DNA of 60,000 nt from Antedon mediterranea (GCF_964355755.1 NC_092677.1:565001-625000); one strand, 5' to 3'. Positions 1-12,592 are shown, counted from the stretch's first letter. Notes: generated by a model not told the origin, from the letters alone. Numbers and translations are program-made.

Positions 1-2075
1 AAATTGTGTTTTGGATTGTCCTATCCAGTACTTTTGACAGCAATCACACACCGGTGATATGTGTTAAAAAGAATGATGTACACAAAACCAAAAGGGTACT
101 ACAGAAAGTTAACTATTACACTGTTTGAAGGTCTTTAGGTTGAAGCAATATTTAGTATGACTTTATATAGCATATAACATTTTATCAAACCAATATTTTT
201 ACAAAATTCTGAGTAACTTCCAAGATAGTCCCTACATTGTATTTACCTACACAAAACAGGGTTTATTGTAAAGTCAAAGGTCAACCTAACAGTTATTCAG
301 AACAAACACATAATACAAGAAAAGTATTAGTGTAGTAGTATATATACAGTACATCTACAGTCCCTACAGTGAATGTCAACAACAAGGCTATCTATTGCTT
401 TGCAAGAACTATTCAATTGGTTTTATGAAGTTCAAAGTCTAGTAGTGACGATTGTTAACAAAATCCTATTGCTATCAAACCATTGCCTTAAAAATACTCA
501 AATACCATTCTAATAATTTAACCTTATTAGGAAACATATTTTATTTATGATTTATTTCAATCATGATAACAGATATAATTGATATTGATTGTACCTTGAC
601 AGTAAGCTTCATTAGGTTCTAGGGTTAGGGTTATATGTTTTTATTATTCAAATCTATACATTCTAACATGAGGAAGAATATTATACTAGTGTAATTGATG
701 ATAAATAAGTTAAACTTATTTCTCCATGGTGTAATAAAAAAAACTACAGAAATTTGGCCAAATTCGGAAATATTATGGAATACTATGGAAATACATGTAC
801 AAACTAAAAGCAATAATTAATGATTATTGATCCACATGACGAAAATACTGCCTTTATCGTACAAGCATTAAAATATTCTGCGGACGTGGCCCTTACTTTC
901 GGAAAAAGTCGGAAAATCATTCTGTGCATGCTCAGAAACATGAGCGTATACGTAGAATGACTGACGTAATGCGTAAAAACGACTAACATTTTCGATTTAC
1001 AACAGAAATGTTTTTTATCAAGAAGCTAATTTTAGCAAGTTGAGAACTCTGTAATAGGTTAGAGGTTAAAGGAAGTAATTACACGAGGAAATGAAAATTG
1101 GTGTTTATGATACTCAAAGTGAAGTACTAGACAATGAACAATCAAACAAAATTTCCAAGTTAAAAATTGGCTCATTAACAATGTAAATGTAGTCATAGCG
1201 TGAGAAAAGTTTTAGAATTTTGGGTATTATATATATGCTGTAACTTTTTTAATGTTTTCTAACAAAATTACAGTGCAAGAACTAATTATTAACAATCCAT
1301 AGTTTAATATAATATGGTTTCAAAGACAAGTCCTACAAGACCGACAAGAAAAACAAAATCATAAAAACATTACATAATGCTGTGTCCACACTGCAAAGCA
1401 AACAAGCAAAAAATAAATTCAGTGAATACATAAAACAATGATAATTAATTCACAATCAAAGCAGGTTCTCAGTGGATGCAGTAGCTTTTCACAATTTGTG
1501 CTTTTTATTTTTATATTATATGGGATTTTAGTATGATTTATTTATATTTAAAACATTGTGGAACAGGAACTACTACAGACACTTAGCACAAAATAAACAA
1601 AGATGTATGAAACAAACACTTCGCTATAAGCAAATACAATTTAAAACTAAATGTTTCTTCATAATTTAATGTAATAAATTCAATTCTGTTTCTACCTTAC
1701 AAACTAAATAAAAAGACTGCTGTATCACATTTTTTTTGATAAATTTGTTTTTTTTATGAAAAAAAAATGGAAAGTACTAAATAAATACCTACAGTATTAT
1801 AGGTTTTGTGTTTGATGTCAGAGTTCAGGATGGCAAGCACACTAGTGGCCACATATCCTGGTACTAGATTTGGGAGTTGACAATGTATACAAAGTATATG
1901 ATGTACTAATACATTACACATACCAGTGTGCTCCTAGCCATGAGTACCAAAATGCTGCTTAACACACACAATAAGCTTTGCAAGCACATGATAATCTGTC
2001 TATTCAGATTGGGTTTTCAGATTTTGACAACATGCAGAAGCACAATGTTTCAGGGTGCAACATCAATCAACTTAC
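1..2075. other. no gene recognised
   Basis: AT-rich sequence downstream (3') of the last EGF exon of the minus-strand gene. I read both strands and found no cysteine-rich exon with splice sites comparable to those further right. Since the exon at 2,076-2,198 ends in a clean donor, the gene must continue to a 3' exon either here, unrecognised, or beyond the left edge. Short open frames here have no family features. Confidence 0.5.
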
Positions 2076-2198
2076 GATTTTCTTCTGTTATATTTCGTTC
2101 ACAATTTATCCCTTCATACCCATTTAGACAAATACACTCTTCTGTATTATTAAATTGACAAATACCACCATTTAGGCAGAGTAAGGAACATGCTGAAC
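2076..2198 (-). CDS. exon 11: EGF-like domain, last visible exon
   Basis: 123 bp, phase 1-1, acceptor TTTCATAG and donor C|GTAAGT. It contains SACSLLCLNGGICQF and ECICLNGYEGINCE. It is a sister copy of exon 10. The intact donor means at least one further exon follows. Confidence 0.85.
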
Positions 2199-5100
2199 CT
2201 ATGAAACAATGTTAACTGTTATGATAAAACTGGTGTGATTACCAAATTTAATTTGATATTCTATTATGTGAAGAAGAAAAAGCAAAATACACCTACAGTA
2301 TGTAACCTAAAATGTACCTATGGAAAACGCTTTCTTAAGAGGATTGCCTACAATACAAGTATGAGACACATGTTCAAATCTCATGTGAAGTCGTTTGATG
2401 CACAATACAGTACATTAATGGGTTGTGAGCTGGTATATTTAATATGAGTAGCCTGAACTAATTGCTCTATGCCAATTGTCAATCAAGGTACCCATCAAAA
2501 AAATAGTCTTGGCTATTATAGGCCTACCATTTATATAACCCCCTGCACAAGGAGTCTAAAAAACAAGTTAAGAACCTAAACATGTATTTGTGTCAACCCA
2601 ATATGCATTATACTTGATGAATGAATTGTCTAAAACAACGTTCAGGGATTTAACATCCAGAATGTACAGCAACTTACGATTTCCTTCGGTTACATTAAGT
2701 TCACAAAGATCTCCTTCAAAGTCAATGGGACAGATACATACATCTAGTGTATCATTAACAATTTGACAAATACCTTCATTTTGGCAAAGTAAGGAACATG
2801 CTGAACCTATGAGACAACATTAAGCATCAAAATGTATTTAAAAACATAGTGGAAAAGACCCTAATAATAAAATTCTAATTATAACACCTGAGCAGAAGCA
2901 AAGCACATTCAGTGACTTATTACAGTATATTTTATGAGTGGTTACTTTAAAGTGTATAGGGGTTCTATACTTTCCTAATTTATTTCCAGTTTATTTATTT
3001 ATTTTTTTATTATTATTATTTATTTAATTTCAATACATAGTACCAGTATTTGCATTACATTATTGGATGTTGCAATAGCATGCACAATGCATTAGCACTA
3101 GAACTAATGAATAGAATAGCGCAACACACACACATTCATAGAACTCACTGTTATCATATGTTGTATTATATTCACAATACATCCCTGTAAACCAATACTG
3201 ACATTCACACCTCTGTGTATCATTAACAACTTCACATATACCTCCGTTACTACATTGTAGGTTACATGTAATTTCTGAGAAACAACAATTTCAATCTTAA
3301 TTGATTTACTGGTTAGAGATTATGGAATTTCAATTAGTTACATTTTATGCTTTTATATTTAGAGTTAAAATGAATTTTTTACTTTTATTCAATATTTAAA
3401 TCTATCTACACATTTCATTGAATATTAAGTGTATTAGGTTTTTATTATGATTTAAAAATGCATTTCTTTTTTTTTAAATTAATTAAATTAAAGTTGGTTG
3501 GAGGCCTCTTTATGTATTATAGATTACAATAACCTCACAGATTACTAACCACACTTATGTTTGTTAATTATTCAAGTGGCTATTGGCTTAAAATATGAAT
3601 CAAGCAGAACATAAGGGCCGCAGAATTCCCAAAAGCAAAGATACTGATGATGGGGTGTTAATAACATGTTAGAAGCTAGCAACATTTTCAAATATTAATT
3701 GTATTGGATGGCATGACATAAATGCTTGATGGTACATAAAATATCTGTTACAAACCACATTCATAGCCTGATCCATCTGCCGATTCCTGGACTACAGGTT
3801 TACAGATTTTCTCCCCTGGACATGGGTTGGGGTCACATGGATTTACTGTATGAAAATATTACCCACAAAATAATTAGAAAAAAATAAATAAAACTCTATA
3901 TATACTCATAATAATTGATTAAGTATTGCTATCATTACTAATTAATGCCTGGGAGAAGTGCTTTTAAGATCATACAACTATTATTATATACTGTACTAAC
4001 TTGTTTGTGTTTCATATTTTCACTATAAGTGTTTTAACACTTGCTGTGAGACAAACAGAGGTTACTAAGGTCTGTGTAGGCAATGAATTACAAAAGCATA
4101 GAACTAATGGAACGCTACAATACAGCCATACAGATAAATAGTGTGAACAATTTTACGTGTGTGCTTTTAGATAATAAATACAAATTTAAAACAAATTGTA
4201 TAGGTGAATGTTGTATTTATATATTTTTTAAAATCCTTAAAATAATTGTTTGTAAAGGGTAGTTGAGTTATTAGAAAATATTAGTAAAACAATTGGTAAA
4301 ATATACGGTTTGGTAAAATTGGATAAAATTTAAAGTTAAAGTCAATTTAAATAAAAATGCGAAATAAGCAACACAACAACAACATAAAACAATAAAACTA
4401 AAATAATAAACCTTGTGTGAAATTAATTTACTAAACTCACTATCATATTCATCCTGACAGAAAGTGCCATTGAAACCTTGTGGACATTGACAAGTAAAGT
4501 TAGCAGAAGAGTTATAAACTGGACTACATGTCCCGCCATTTTGACATTGATTATCACCTAAATAAATGAAGGGCAATGTATTTCAATTACTTTCTGAATA
4601 ATGTTAGCTGTTTTTTTAAAAACTAGAGTATCCTAGAGTTTAGAAAAATGGACACTTAAATCACAAGAATAATAAAGATTTTCTGATTGTACGAATTCAA
4701 AGATGAATTGATTAGACTAATAATTAAATTATTTAGATTTCTTAATCATTATGTAGACGTCAGTCAAGTATTAAATAATAAATTAGCAATTACAGTATCA
4801 TTAAACAAGTTTAAAAACAATAAAATAAATAAAAACTATTTATTTCGTAAGAAAATATAATTAAAAATTACATGTTACTAATTTTATTTCTGTACTCACT
4901 TTCACATTGATGTGTGCTTGTATTAAACTCTTGACATATGTCACAAATACAATAACAAGTTCCATCCTCAACAATATCTATGTACCCACCAGTTGAATTA
5001 CAACCATTTGCATAAATACAGACTATTCAACAAAATTTGTGTTAAAATGTAGGAAGGAACAAATTACACAGTAATCCAACATACCGTAATCATTTTTACA

Positions 5101-8100
5101 CAATTTTTTGGAAATATATTATATTATTTCTCAATAATGGCAGACAATTTACTAGGGATAATTAATCTACGTATTGAGTTAACACTAATCCATGTTTGTT
5201 TAAAATGTAATACCAAAATTAATCAACAGTAAGTCTATTGGGTAATGAAATAATTACTACAGTATTTGGAATTATTGTAAATAGTAGTGCTTTTTATACT
5301 GAATGTCACAAAATGATCTTTACTGTTACCAGGGAAGAGTTAAATTACATTAATTAATAACATTAATTTAACTCTTCCCTGCTGTTACTATAGTTTCCAT
5401 TCATATTTTAACACTAAGAAAAACTCACTTTCACAATTTGGTCCACTAAAATAACTAGTACAAGTACAAGTGTAGTTTTCTGCATTAATTATTGTACAAG
5501 TTCCAGCATTGTCACAGGGATTACTGGAACAAGGATCTATGAAAATGCAATGTAAACTAGATGGATTCAGAACTTACAAAAAAAATATTAATTAGTAATT
5601 AGAAATGACAACAAATACATATCAATGTTGAGTTGATACTGTACTGAGAGAGACTAAAAACACTTTTACAATTTCAATATGTTATTTTAATCGAGAGATC
5701 TTCTTTTGTTTGCATTTATAATTTCATGAAAATATTGTTATTAAAACTAAATACTGAACTTAGCCAACACAATAATAATCATTCAAATTCCCACTAAGAA
5801 TAACTATATTGTGTTATGCTTTTGTCACAATGTCACAATTTAATATACAAACAATTAATACACATTGGAATGTGAGAATATTTCATGAGTTGAAAGTTGA
5901 TTGGTCTACTGTATTTAACAAGGTGGAACAGAACTGAGCAGACACCTATCAATGAATGAAATATTCTCACTCATTTGACGAATACAGAACAGGGCTGCAA
6001 ATTAAGGGGTATTTGGTCGCATTTGCGACCTAATTTTTCGGTTTGCGACTAAAGAAACAGAATAGGTCGCGCATAGCGCGACAAGATCGTCTGCTTGTGC
6101 GAGTTGTTTCAAATTGAAGTCAGGTGTGTTTTCCCTATTTCAAACACTGTGTTGTAATTTAATCTCTCTACTACGGATCGAAGGCTCAGGAGTTTCCACT
6201 AGTCACCGCCGCCGCAAAGGAGTCAGGTTCATTCAAGCGTACAAAGCCTCTAAACATTTTACACTCGTTGTGATTGGAAGTTCGTCCATTTATTGCATGC
6301 TGTCTTACCCAATCACACAAAAGGACACCAAACACACAGCACAGTGTGACGCGCGGACGACACAAACCTCGTGGAAAATCACCTCCGTTTTAAGGAAGGA
6401 ATATAAAAAAACAATTGTACCGCCGTACACAGAAGTTAGCCAAGGCGGGCGCGGCAGATACAAAGGATTGACGTCGCGCAGTCATCAGCATTTTTTAGGC
6501 AGTATAATGGTTATATCATGATTACTAAATAATGTAATTAATGATATATATAATAATATCTATTCATTATATAGATTAAACAGCAGTATCAGTATTGTTG
6601 ATCAGTAGATTTAATACTTTATTCCAGATTCTGATTATCGAAAATTATATCAGAGAAAATACCGCAACTTTTCCTACGAAGTAGCTTCGTAGATAAAACA
6701 GGCTTTGTTGTTGGCTTTGTAGCTTACATTTTGGCTTCGTTAGTAACCTCACACAACCTCACAATGTTCTTAGTAAGTAACAAGGTGTGAAAATTATTAT
6801 TTAATGTGTTAATTTTGACTGGCGGAGGAGGACCAATTTGTACATTACTAAGAAATATATAATATAATATTTTTTATTCGTAAATGTTTCATTCGTGTGT
6901 GTTTTTTTACTCTCAACGGCGAATATAAATTTCCCACAATGTAAACTTAGAGACACGATCCAACACAATGAACTATGCCAACTAATAAAAATAATATAGC
7001 GAACGTCCAGTCATCCAAAAACATGCAAACAAAAAGATCGTAAACAATTCATTCTAAATATAGTATCAGAACGTTCAATCGGTCGCTCAAAAAGACTGCC
7101 GACAGAAGACCTCATGGAACGCGATACTCTGTTTTACCACCGCAAACCTCTCGCGTGGCTACAAAACAGAGTACTTGTACCTGAATTTTGCGTCACATGA
7201 AACGTAATACAGCTCTAAACTGTTCCCATGATTCGCACGTTTTTCCCCTCCAAATTCTGGTCGGGCCTTTTATCGTAATAATAATTTACAAAGGCCTATG
7301 TTAAATCTTAACATGGAATATATATTTATTTTGCATATTTGTTGGTGTCCTAGCCAAGGTGGTGTTGTTTTCATAATTCGCTAAACCAAGGTAGGATTGA
7401 ATGGCCGGATTGAATCATGTAGGCCGCCGAAACTCTCTCTGCGTGAGTTGAGGGCCTCGGGTCCGGTGTCGTCTCGTCGGCGGATGTCCTGCCAAATTAG
7501 GACAACCGATGTGTAGGGCGGCTACAAAAATTAACGTCTTCTAGGATTTTAATTAGCCAACAATACATGTTTGTTGCCATTGTTCATGCTCCTAAACTTA
7601 AAGGCGATGACATTGGTGTATCGACGCGTAGATATTATCATAAACAATACATCGTAGGCAACGAACAATACTTTGTAAATAAGTTGCAGGATACGTTTAG
7701 AGAACAATCACCTACAATCTATTTACGCGTAGGCTACGAAAGGTTTACGCGTATACAAAGCAGTAATTTCTTTCTGTACCATGAATATAAGTGGCGCATC
7801 AGGACCAGTGCCTAAAATGTGCATAACCCAATTTATGTGCTCAGAAATCGATTGAAACAACCTATATTTACTTAAAAAGCCCCCCCCCCCCCCGAATCGG
7901 GGGGTTGGCTTTCGTTTTTATACACCCCCCACCCCCCCATTCGAGGGAAGGGGGTTAGTTGTCGATGAAAAGGTGCTACTAAAAAAATTGGTGGTACTAT
8001 CCAAAATTATTATGAGCCATCATACAAATTTGATAGTGCTACCAAGTAAAAAAGTTAATTTGCAGCCCTGCAGAACATTCATTATTTGAACACCTACTAT

Positions 8101-11100
8101 TTTACTAAATTTTATTTAATTATTCCATCCTGAATCATCGTCCAAGGCTAGGCTGGGTGGGAAGCTAGGCCATTAAAAAAGGCAGCACTCCAATACTGTT
8201 ATTGACCGCGTGCACTACATGTGCATGGCAAAAAGTATCACCATTTTTACAAAAAAGCTCATTCGTTCATTGTTTTGTTCAATGCAATTGGCACACGATG
8301 AGTAATCAACTATTCACGAATATAAGAAGTGTTTTATAAAATAAGGTAGCCTAATTATTGTAATACCAAACTGACAAAAAGTAATCAATGAATAGAATAT
8401 AAAAATTAGAGCACACATACCATTGTACAAAATAAATTTCCCAGTTCCGGTATAAAGTTTTACATTTATAAATGAAATATAAAAATTTAACAAAAATCTT
8501 ACCAGATATTGTGATTTTGGCTGAATAAGTTGTTGATCCAATGCTGTTTGTAACTGTCAAATTAACAAAATAAAAAGCACCATCAACTTCTGATTCCGAC
8601 ACTTTTACTGTAAATGTTGATCCATTGTTGACAGCATCTTCGTTTCCAGGAAGATCAGTAGTCCAAAGATAAGTGAGGTCTGAAGGATTAGCTGTTCCAC
8701 TGAATGTCTTTGTAACAGTTTCACCAGGGGAAACAATCTGATCATTTATATCATTATCATCATTAGCAACAGGTTTAACTGAAAAACAGTGAAATACAAT
8801 TTATTATTTATAAAAAATTTACCACAAATATCAAACAACAATGATGTAGCTTACTATACCACATTAACTAGCTTAATGGGGTGGTCGGTATGTAAATATG
8901 GATTTCAACCAATGAAACGAACATCATTGTTTTCAGAAATATTACAAGACGTCAGTTGATTCTTCATGAGATTATCTTATCTTGTAAATATGTTTTTTTC
9001 AGTACAGCTCAAATACCTACAATATTCTAATGGGCATTTCCATGAGAAATGGACATGACCTGAAAATATCATTCTCAGTAATTATAAATTCTATACCTTT
9101 CCTGCATTAAAGTTATACTTCTATGAACAAAAATAATTATTGTAATTTCTTTAATATTTCTCAAAATATGAAGAAAATAGCAACACGATTTCAACAAAAG
9201 CACTAATTTACGTAACACAAGTTACAAAAACATAAAGTTTTTCTCTCAGATATGAATTTTTTTTTTTGGATAAAAGGAAAAGACTTAGCCGCACTTGCAT
9301 ATCTATCAATTATTGTTGATCGAAATGGGCCTTAAAGACTGTCCACGAGAGGACATTCACATTCAACTACTTTAGGTAGTGCATTGTATCTCTCTTTTTG
9401 TCATAACTTTCCATAAAAACGTACATTTAAGACAAGCAATGACCGGGTATAATGTTTTTAAAGTAATATAATATTTTTACAAAACGACAAAAATTGTAGG
9501 GAATGGGTCTTTGTTAGTTTATATTTAATTTGTACGTGCACAACCCAGGAAAGGAAAACTATGTTGATCTGTATAAATAAAGTTGAACTTGAAAACTTTT
9601 TCAAATGTCTCGGGGTTAAAAAAACAACTAACAAACTACAAAAGAAAATAAAAATCAATAAACAAATATAGAAAACAACAAATTGGCAAATCAAAGGACG
9701 TTCGGCAAAAAAATTATTTTTACAGGCTTTGGACACACTTGGTACATACAAACTAGGAGGCAGGGTTTAGACAAATAATATCAAATATGTATTTTCGGTA
9801 TTGATTGATATTGATTTGTTTAGCACAAAATTACTCTAGAAACATTCAATCTGTGATCTACTTGAAATAAACCAAAAGTTTACTTACATTGTACTTCTAG
9901 GTTTCTATTGTCACTTTTCTGTTTGTTACCAACACCATTATCCGCCTCGCACTTATAACTGCCTCCATCAGTACGACTCACTGATGGAATTGTAAACGTA
10001 CATGAACCATCATGTGGTAGTACGTCACCATCTTTTATAAAGTTGCACATAGCTTCTGGACTCGAATCCACAACACAGGTCATGACAACTTCATCTCCTT
10101 CAGTTACAAGTGTCAAAAAGTTAATTTCGGGTTTATCTAAATCTATAAAATTTAAGGATAATTTATATTATTAGGCAATATTTGGTAAAATTTAAAGAAT
10201 ACAGTAAGTTAATGAGTAAAAACAATATTGTTTAATCTTCTATCAACATATTCTTTTTTGTCTTCACTTAATAAACTGTTAAGGAGTGGAACGATAAGAG
10301 ACATTTTAAACTAGGATTCCTCTTTAAACCTTTGACCGTCCTATCCTATTGACAAACAGCATTTCAATTTGTGAGAATTATGAGACTCAAGTTATGTACC
10401 ACACCTAATTAAGGAGTTACTGTACTCACAATTTACAGTCAGGGTGCATATATCATCATCAATTGATGGACTATCTCCAACTAAATTTGCACTACATTGA
10501 TATGTTCCACTGTCACTTCTGTGAGTGTTGGTAATTACAAGAGTAGTGTCATTTTCAACACTAAATCTGTCAGTGTAACCTGGTTCTACTGTTCCAAATC
10601 CACCCTGATAATTGGCTATTAAATCATTTGCCCCATTGGTAACATTATACCATGCTACAACAGGAACGGCTCCACTGCTAGCTGGTACAATGTTACATGT
10701 TATTCTTGCTTCAGATCCTTCAGCTACATCTACGTCATCAACAGACACCGTTACAGCAGAACATTTGTCTAACCAAACTATAATATAATGGAAAAACATG
10801 AATAATGTTTACTGCAGTCGAGTTTTAAGGAATTTTTCATACATAAAGTAAAAAAGGAGAATAGGATAACCATTTATGATGTCTTTTATGATAAATGATA
10901 TTTTGACACAAATAATCAATTAACGTCATGATTATATTACAATAATATCGTGATGATACAACAATTCTATTGTTATTGTTCTAGCCTTTAAAGCTACAAC
11001 AATTTTTTGTTAGAAAACCAGATAATTGTTTGTGTGTGTACATAAATGATAATTGATCGCCAATTTTGAGGTCTGTCAATCAATGACTATACGTACAGTA

Positions 11101-11153
11101 AACCTACCTGTGATACCAATGATGAAAACATAGAGAATATCTTTTAATGTCAT
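2076..11153 (-). CDS. Ig-EGF multidomain secreted or surface protein, spliced, 3' incomplete
   Basis: Eleven coding exons on the minus strand, in transcript order: 11153-11108, 10777-10430, 10142-9888, 8778-8503, 5536-5429, 5022-4900, 4557-4441, 3845-3756, 3274-3149, 2806-2678, 2198-2076. Exon 1 ends in phase 1 and every later exon is a multiple of three with AG/GT borders in phase 1, so the reading frame stays open throughout. Domain order is signal peptide, V-set Ig, I-set-like Ig with two extra cysteines, cysteine-free Ig-like domain, then seven EGF or cysteine-rich modules. No transmembrane exon is visible; it may lie left of the window. The ectodomain is a close paralogue of genes A and B at 43.7-60 kb on the opposite strand. 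Ig plus EGF chains are known in animal adhesion and recognition proteins; the role here is inferred, not shown. The 3-kb intron at 5.5-8.5 kb holds an hAT-like element. Confidence 0.8.
2678..2806 (-). CDS. exon 10: EGF-like domain
   Basis: 129 bp, phase 1-1, donor C|GTAAGT. It contains SACSLLCQNEGICQIVND and VCICPIDFEGDLCE. The first residues and the intron start match exon 11, showing a tandem exon duplication. Confidence 0.85.
3149..3274 (-). CDS. exon 9: EGF-like domain
   Basis: 126 bp, phase 1-1, acceptor TTTCTCAG and donor A|GTGAGT. It contains LQCSNGGICEVVND and RCECQYWFTGMYCE, a complete six-cysteine EGF. Confidence 0.85.
3756..3845 (-). CDS. exon 8: short cysteine-rich module
   Basis: 90 bp, phase 1-1, donor G|GTTTGT (weaker than the neighbours). 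It encodes NPCDPNPCPGEKICK and GYECG. It looks like a truncated EGF: the N-terminal half is present and the last cysteines are missing. The exon is supported by frame continuity and splice sites. Confidence 0.65.
4441..4557 (-). CDS. exon 7: EGF-like domain
   Basis: 117 bp, phase 1-1. It contains NQCQNGGTCSPVYN and FTCQCPQGFNGTFCQDE, a canonical EGF with the NGGTC and CxCPxGFxGxxC motifs and a possible N-glycosylation site (NFT). Donor A|GTGAGT. Confidence 0.88.
4900..5022 (-). CDS. exon 6: cysteine-rich EGF-like module
   Basis: 123 bp, phase 1-1, donor A|GTGAGT. Seven cysteines (ICIYANGC, TCYCICDIC, HQCE) in unusual spacing, so it is a divergent EGF-like or other cysteine-rich module rather than a textbook EGF. 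Confidence 0.72.
5429..5536 (-). CDS. exon 5: EGF-like domain
   Basis: 108 bp, phase 1-1. It reads DPCSSNPCDNAGTC and later YTCTCTSYFSGPNCE, the six-cysteine EGF pattern with the CxCxxxFxGxxC ending. It splices directly to exon 4 in frame. Confidence 0.85.
5990..8070. mobile_element. non-autonomous hAT-like element in intron 4
   Basis: About 2.08 kb bounded by inverted termini CAGGGCTGCAAATTAA and its complement TTAATTTGCAGCCCTG. The 6-bp string CAGAAC flanks or overlaps both ends as a likely target duplication, though hAT insertions usually give 8 bp, so the class is tentative. No transposase frame is visible; the small open frames inside lack known motifs. A C-run followed by a GGGGGG hairpin lies near 7,880-7,910. 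Confidence 0.6.
8503..8778 (-). CDS. exon 4: cysteine-free Ig-like domain
   Basis: 276 bp, phase 1-1, acceptor TTTTTCAG and donor G|GTAAGA. The protein has an Ig-like beta pattern (SDLTYLWTTDLPG, then YFVNLTVTNSIGSTT near the end) but no cysteine at either canonical position. It could equally be called a PKD/fibronectin-like beta sandwich. Genes A and B carry the same domain at 54813-55079 and from 59839. Confidence 0.78.
9888..10142 (-). CDS. exon 3: I-set-like immunoglobulin domain with extra cysteine pair
   Basis: 255 bp, acceptor TTATAG|ATTTAG and donor T|GTAAGT, phase 1-1. Core cysteines are in VVMTCVV (B strand) and GSYKCEA (F strand). The usual C-strand Trp is absent, and two additional cysteines (AMCNF and GSCTF) could make a second disulfide. 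The intron between exons 2 and 3 is almost identical to the matching intron of gene B, so this block was duplicated or converted recently. Confidence 0.85.
10430..10777 (-). CDS. exon 2: V-set immunoglobulin domain
   Basis: 348 bp, acceptor TTATAG|TTTGG and donor T|GTGAGT, phase 1-1. The domain has a B-strand Cys in RITCNI, the core Trp in VVAWYN, the RFSVENDTTLVI strand pair and the F-strand signature DSGTYQC, which together are typical of V-set domains. It is nearly identical to exon 2 of gene B and to the two halves of exon 2 of gene A. Confidence 0.88.
11108..11153 (-). CDS. exon 1: start codon and signal peptide
   Basis: The ATG at 11153-11151 opens MTLKDILYVFIIGIT, a short hydrophobic leader. 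It is followed by the donor G|GTAGGT, leaving phase 1. Joined to exon 2 it reads on as VWLDKCSAVTV, with a plausible cleavage site after CSA. Genes A and B have an exon of exactly the same length (46 bp) and phase in the same position, which supports this short exon although it is far below normal ORF size. The start was chosen because it is the only ATG giving a leader spliced in frame. Confidence 0.75.
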
Positions 11154-12214
11154 ATTTGAAATTAGTGCCTGTGAAAAGATAAACACTTTTTGCCATTACA
11201 ATTTTATTTTGTTTTATTTTTTCTATGCATGTCTTATTTATAAGAAACGTAAGTGAACTATGTTTATACGTACAGTATTTCACATTTTTATATAAAGTTT
11301 GCGGTACACCATGATATTTAGTTCTAAGGATGATCAAAGTGTATTGATAAAAATGTTGAGAAACTCAACAGTTCTTAAGAAATTAAATATACTTGGTGTA
11401 CTGCACACTTTATATCAAATATTGATTTAGCCATAAACCTTCAAACAATAGTATTTCATATCTGTTTCTGGTTGAAGCTAATTGCAGCCTACAAACACAT
11501 TTCTTTATTATTCAACATCATTATTAAATGAGTACTGAATCTATCTTTTCATTACTGCATTTTCCTGGTAAGACAGGTGATGAACTTGATTATTTGACAT
11601 TCTTTGTAATTTTAAATTTTATTGATAATGATCTTAACAGTGGCGTGTCTAGAGTGTGAATAGGGTGGCTAGCCACCCACCTTAATTCTCAAAAAAAAAG
11701 ATGCAACCGTTGCTAGACATGGATTCGACGCACCTGACTTTTTTTAATTAAGAAGAGTAGGCTAGAGCTAGCATTATAGTTATAGTGTAAATAGGCCTAC
11801 TGTACATAGTGAAAGAGCTAAGAGTTTAATTACTACTATTTATGAATTCAAGAGGGGCGTATGAAGGTTTTTTATATACTGTAATAATGGTATGCAGTAT
11901 AAACCATAAAAATAAACGAGAAACATGGTGTTCTTTTATTATTTCACAATCACAGGCATAAAATAAACATGAAATGTCTTGTATGTACACGGCCGAAAAA
12001 AAACTATGTGGTGTATTTGGCGTTTTATTGATTTGTGTTATAGACACGGCGATTACTGCAATCACTGTATACTAAATTATATCAGTTATTCACCCGGCTG
12101 TAGGGTATATATCTGAGGCCACCTAAGCACAGTACACAAGAAATGCACTATATCGAGGCATTTTCGGAGTACCGAATTACCAAATGTTCATTTCGTTTGA
12201 AAGTGTTTTTTGAT
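11154..12214. other. upstream region of the Ig-EGF gene, no gene seen
   Basis: This is the 5' flank of the minus-strand gene. No clear TATA box or CpG-rich promoter could be picked out. A CAGTGGCGTGTCTAGAG string at 11,638 resembles a transposon terminus but has no visible partner. Confidence 0.4.
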
Positions 12215-12590
12215 CGTAGGCTACGTACGTATGTGTCTTTTATTTTATATGCAACAAATTACGTAAAACAATTGATTAATTAACATTCAGTTTTACTATT
12301 AGTATTACAATGAACATTTGATTACAAGCCCGGAAAGGCAACCCCATTATTATCTATTATAAAATTGCATCATTTAAAAATTAGAACATATGTATTCGAT
12401 CAATTAATTTTTATTGGTTCCATTTAAAAAATAGGTACATAATTGTAATAATGATGACATGCGTGTGTCGTACAACTGTGTACGTATTTCGTGCCTCTTC
12501 ACTATTTAATTTAAAATTCAATAAACACCTGATTATGAGGATATTTATTAGTGTAAAGGCAGTATGCGTAAACTAGCAAACAGTTACGTA
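12215..12590. repeat. left remnant of a dispersed element, paralogous to 20,940-21,260
   Basis: Collinear similarity to 20,940-21,260, for example the shared stretches around TTTTATATGCAACAAATTAC and TTCGTGCCTCTTCACT. The matching right remnant is at 17,822-18,190. The ISL2EU transposon and a MITE lie between the two halves, so an older element copy was split by later insertions. Confidence 0.6.
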
Positions 12591-12592
12591 AT

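Noticed and set aside
620-634. GGGTTAGGGTT telomere-like string
   Set aside because: Only about two units; chance or minor interstitial sequence.
6114-6521. 135-codon plus-strand frame
   Set aside because: Lies inside the hAT-like element, no domain, no splice context; likely chance.
11638-12130. CAGTGGCGTGTCTAGAG as an hAT element start
   Set aside because: No matching inverted end or target duplication found.
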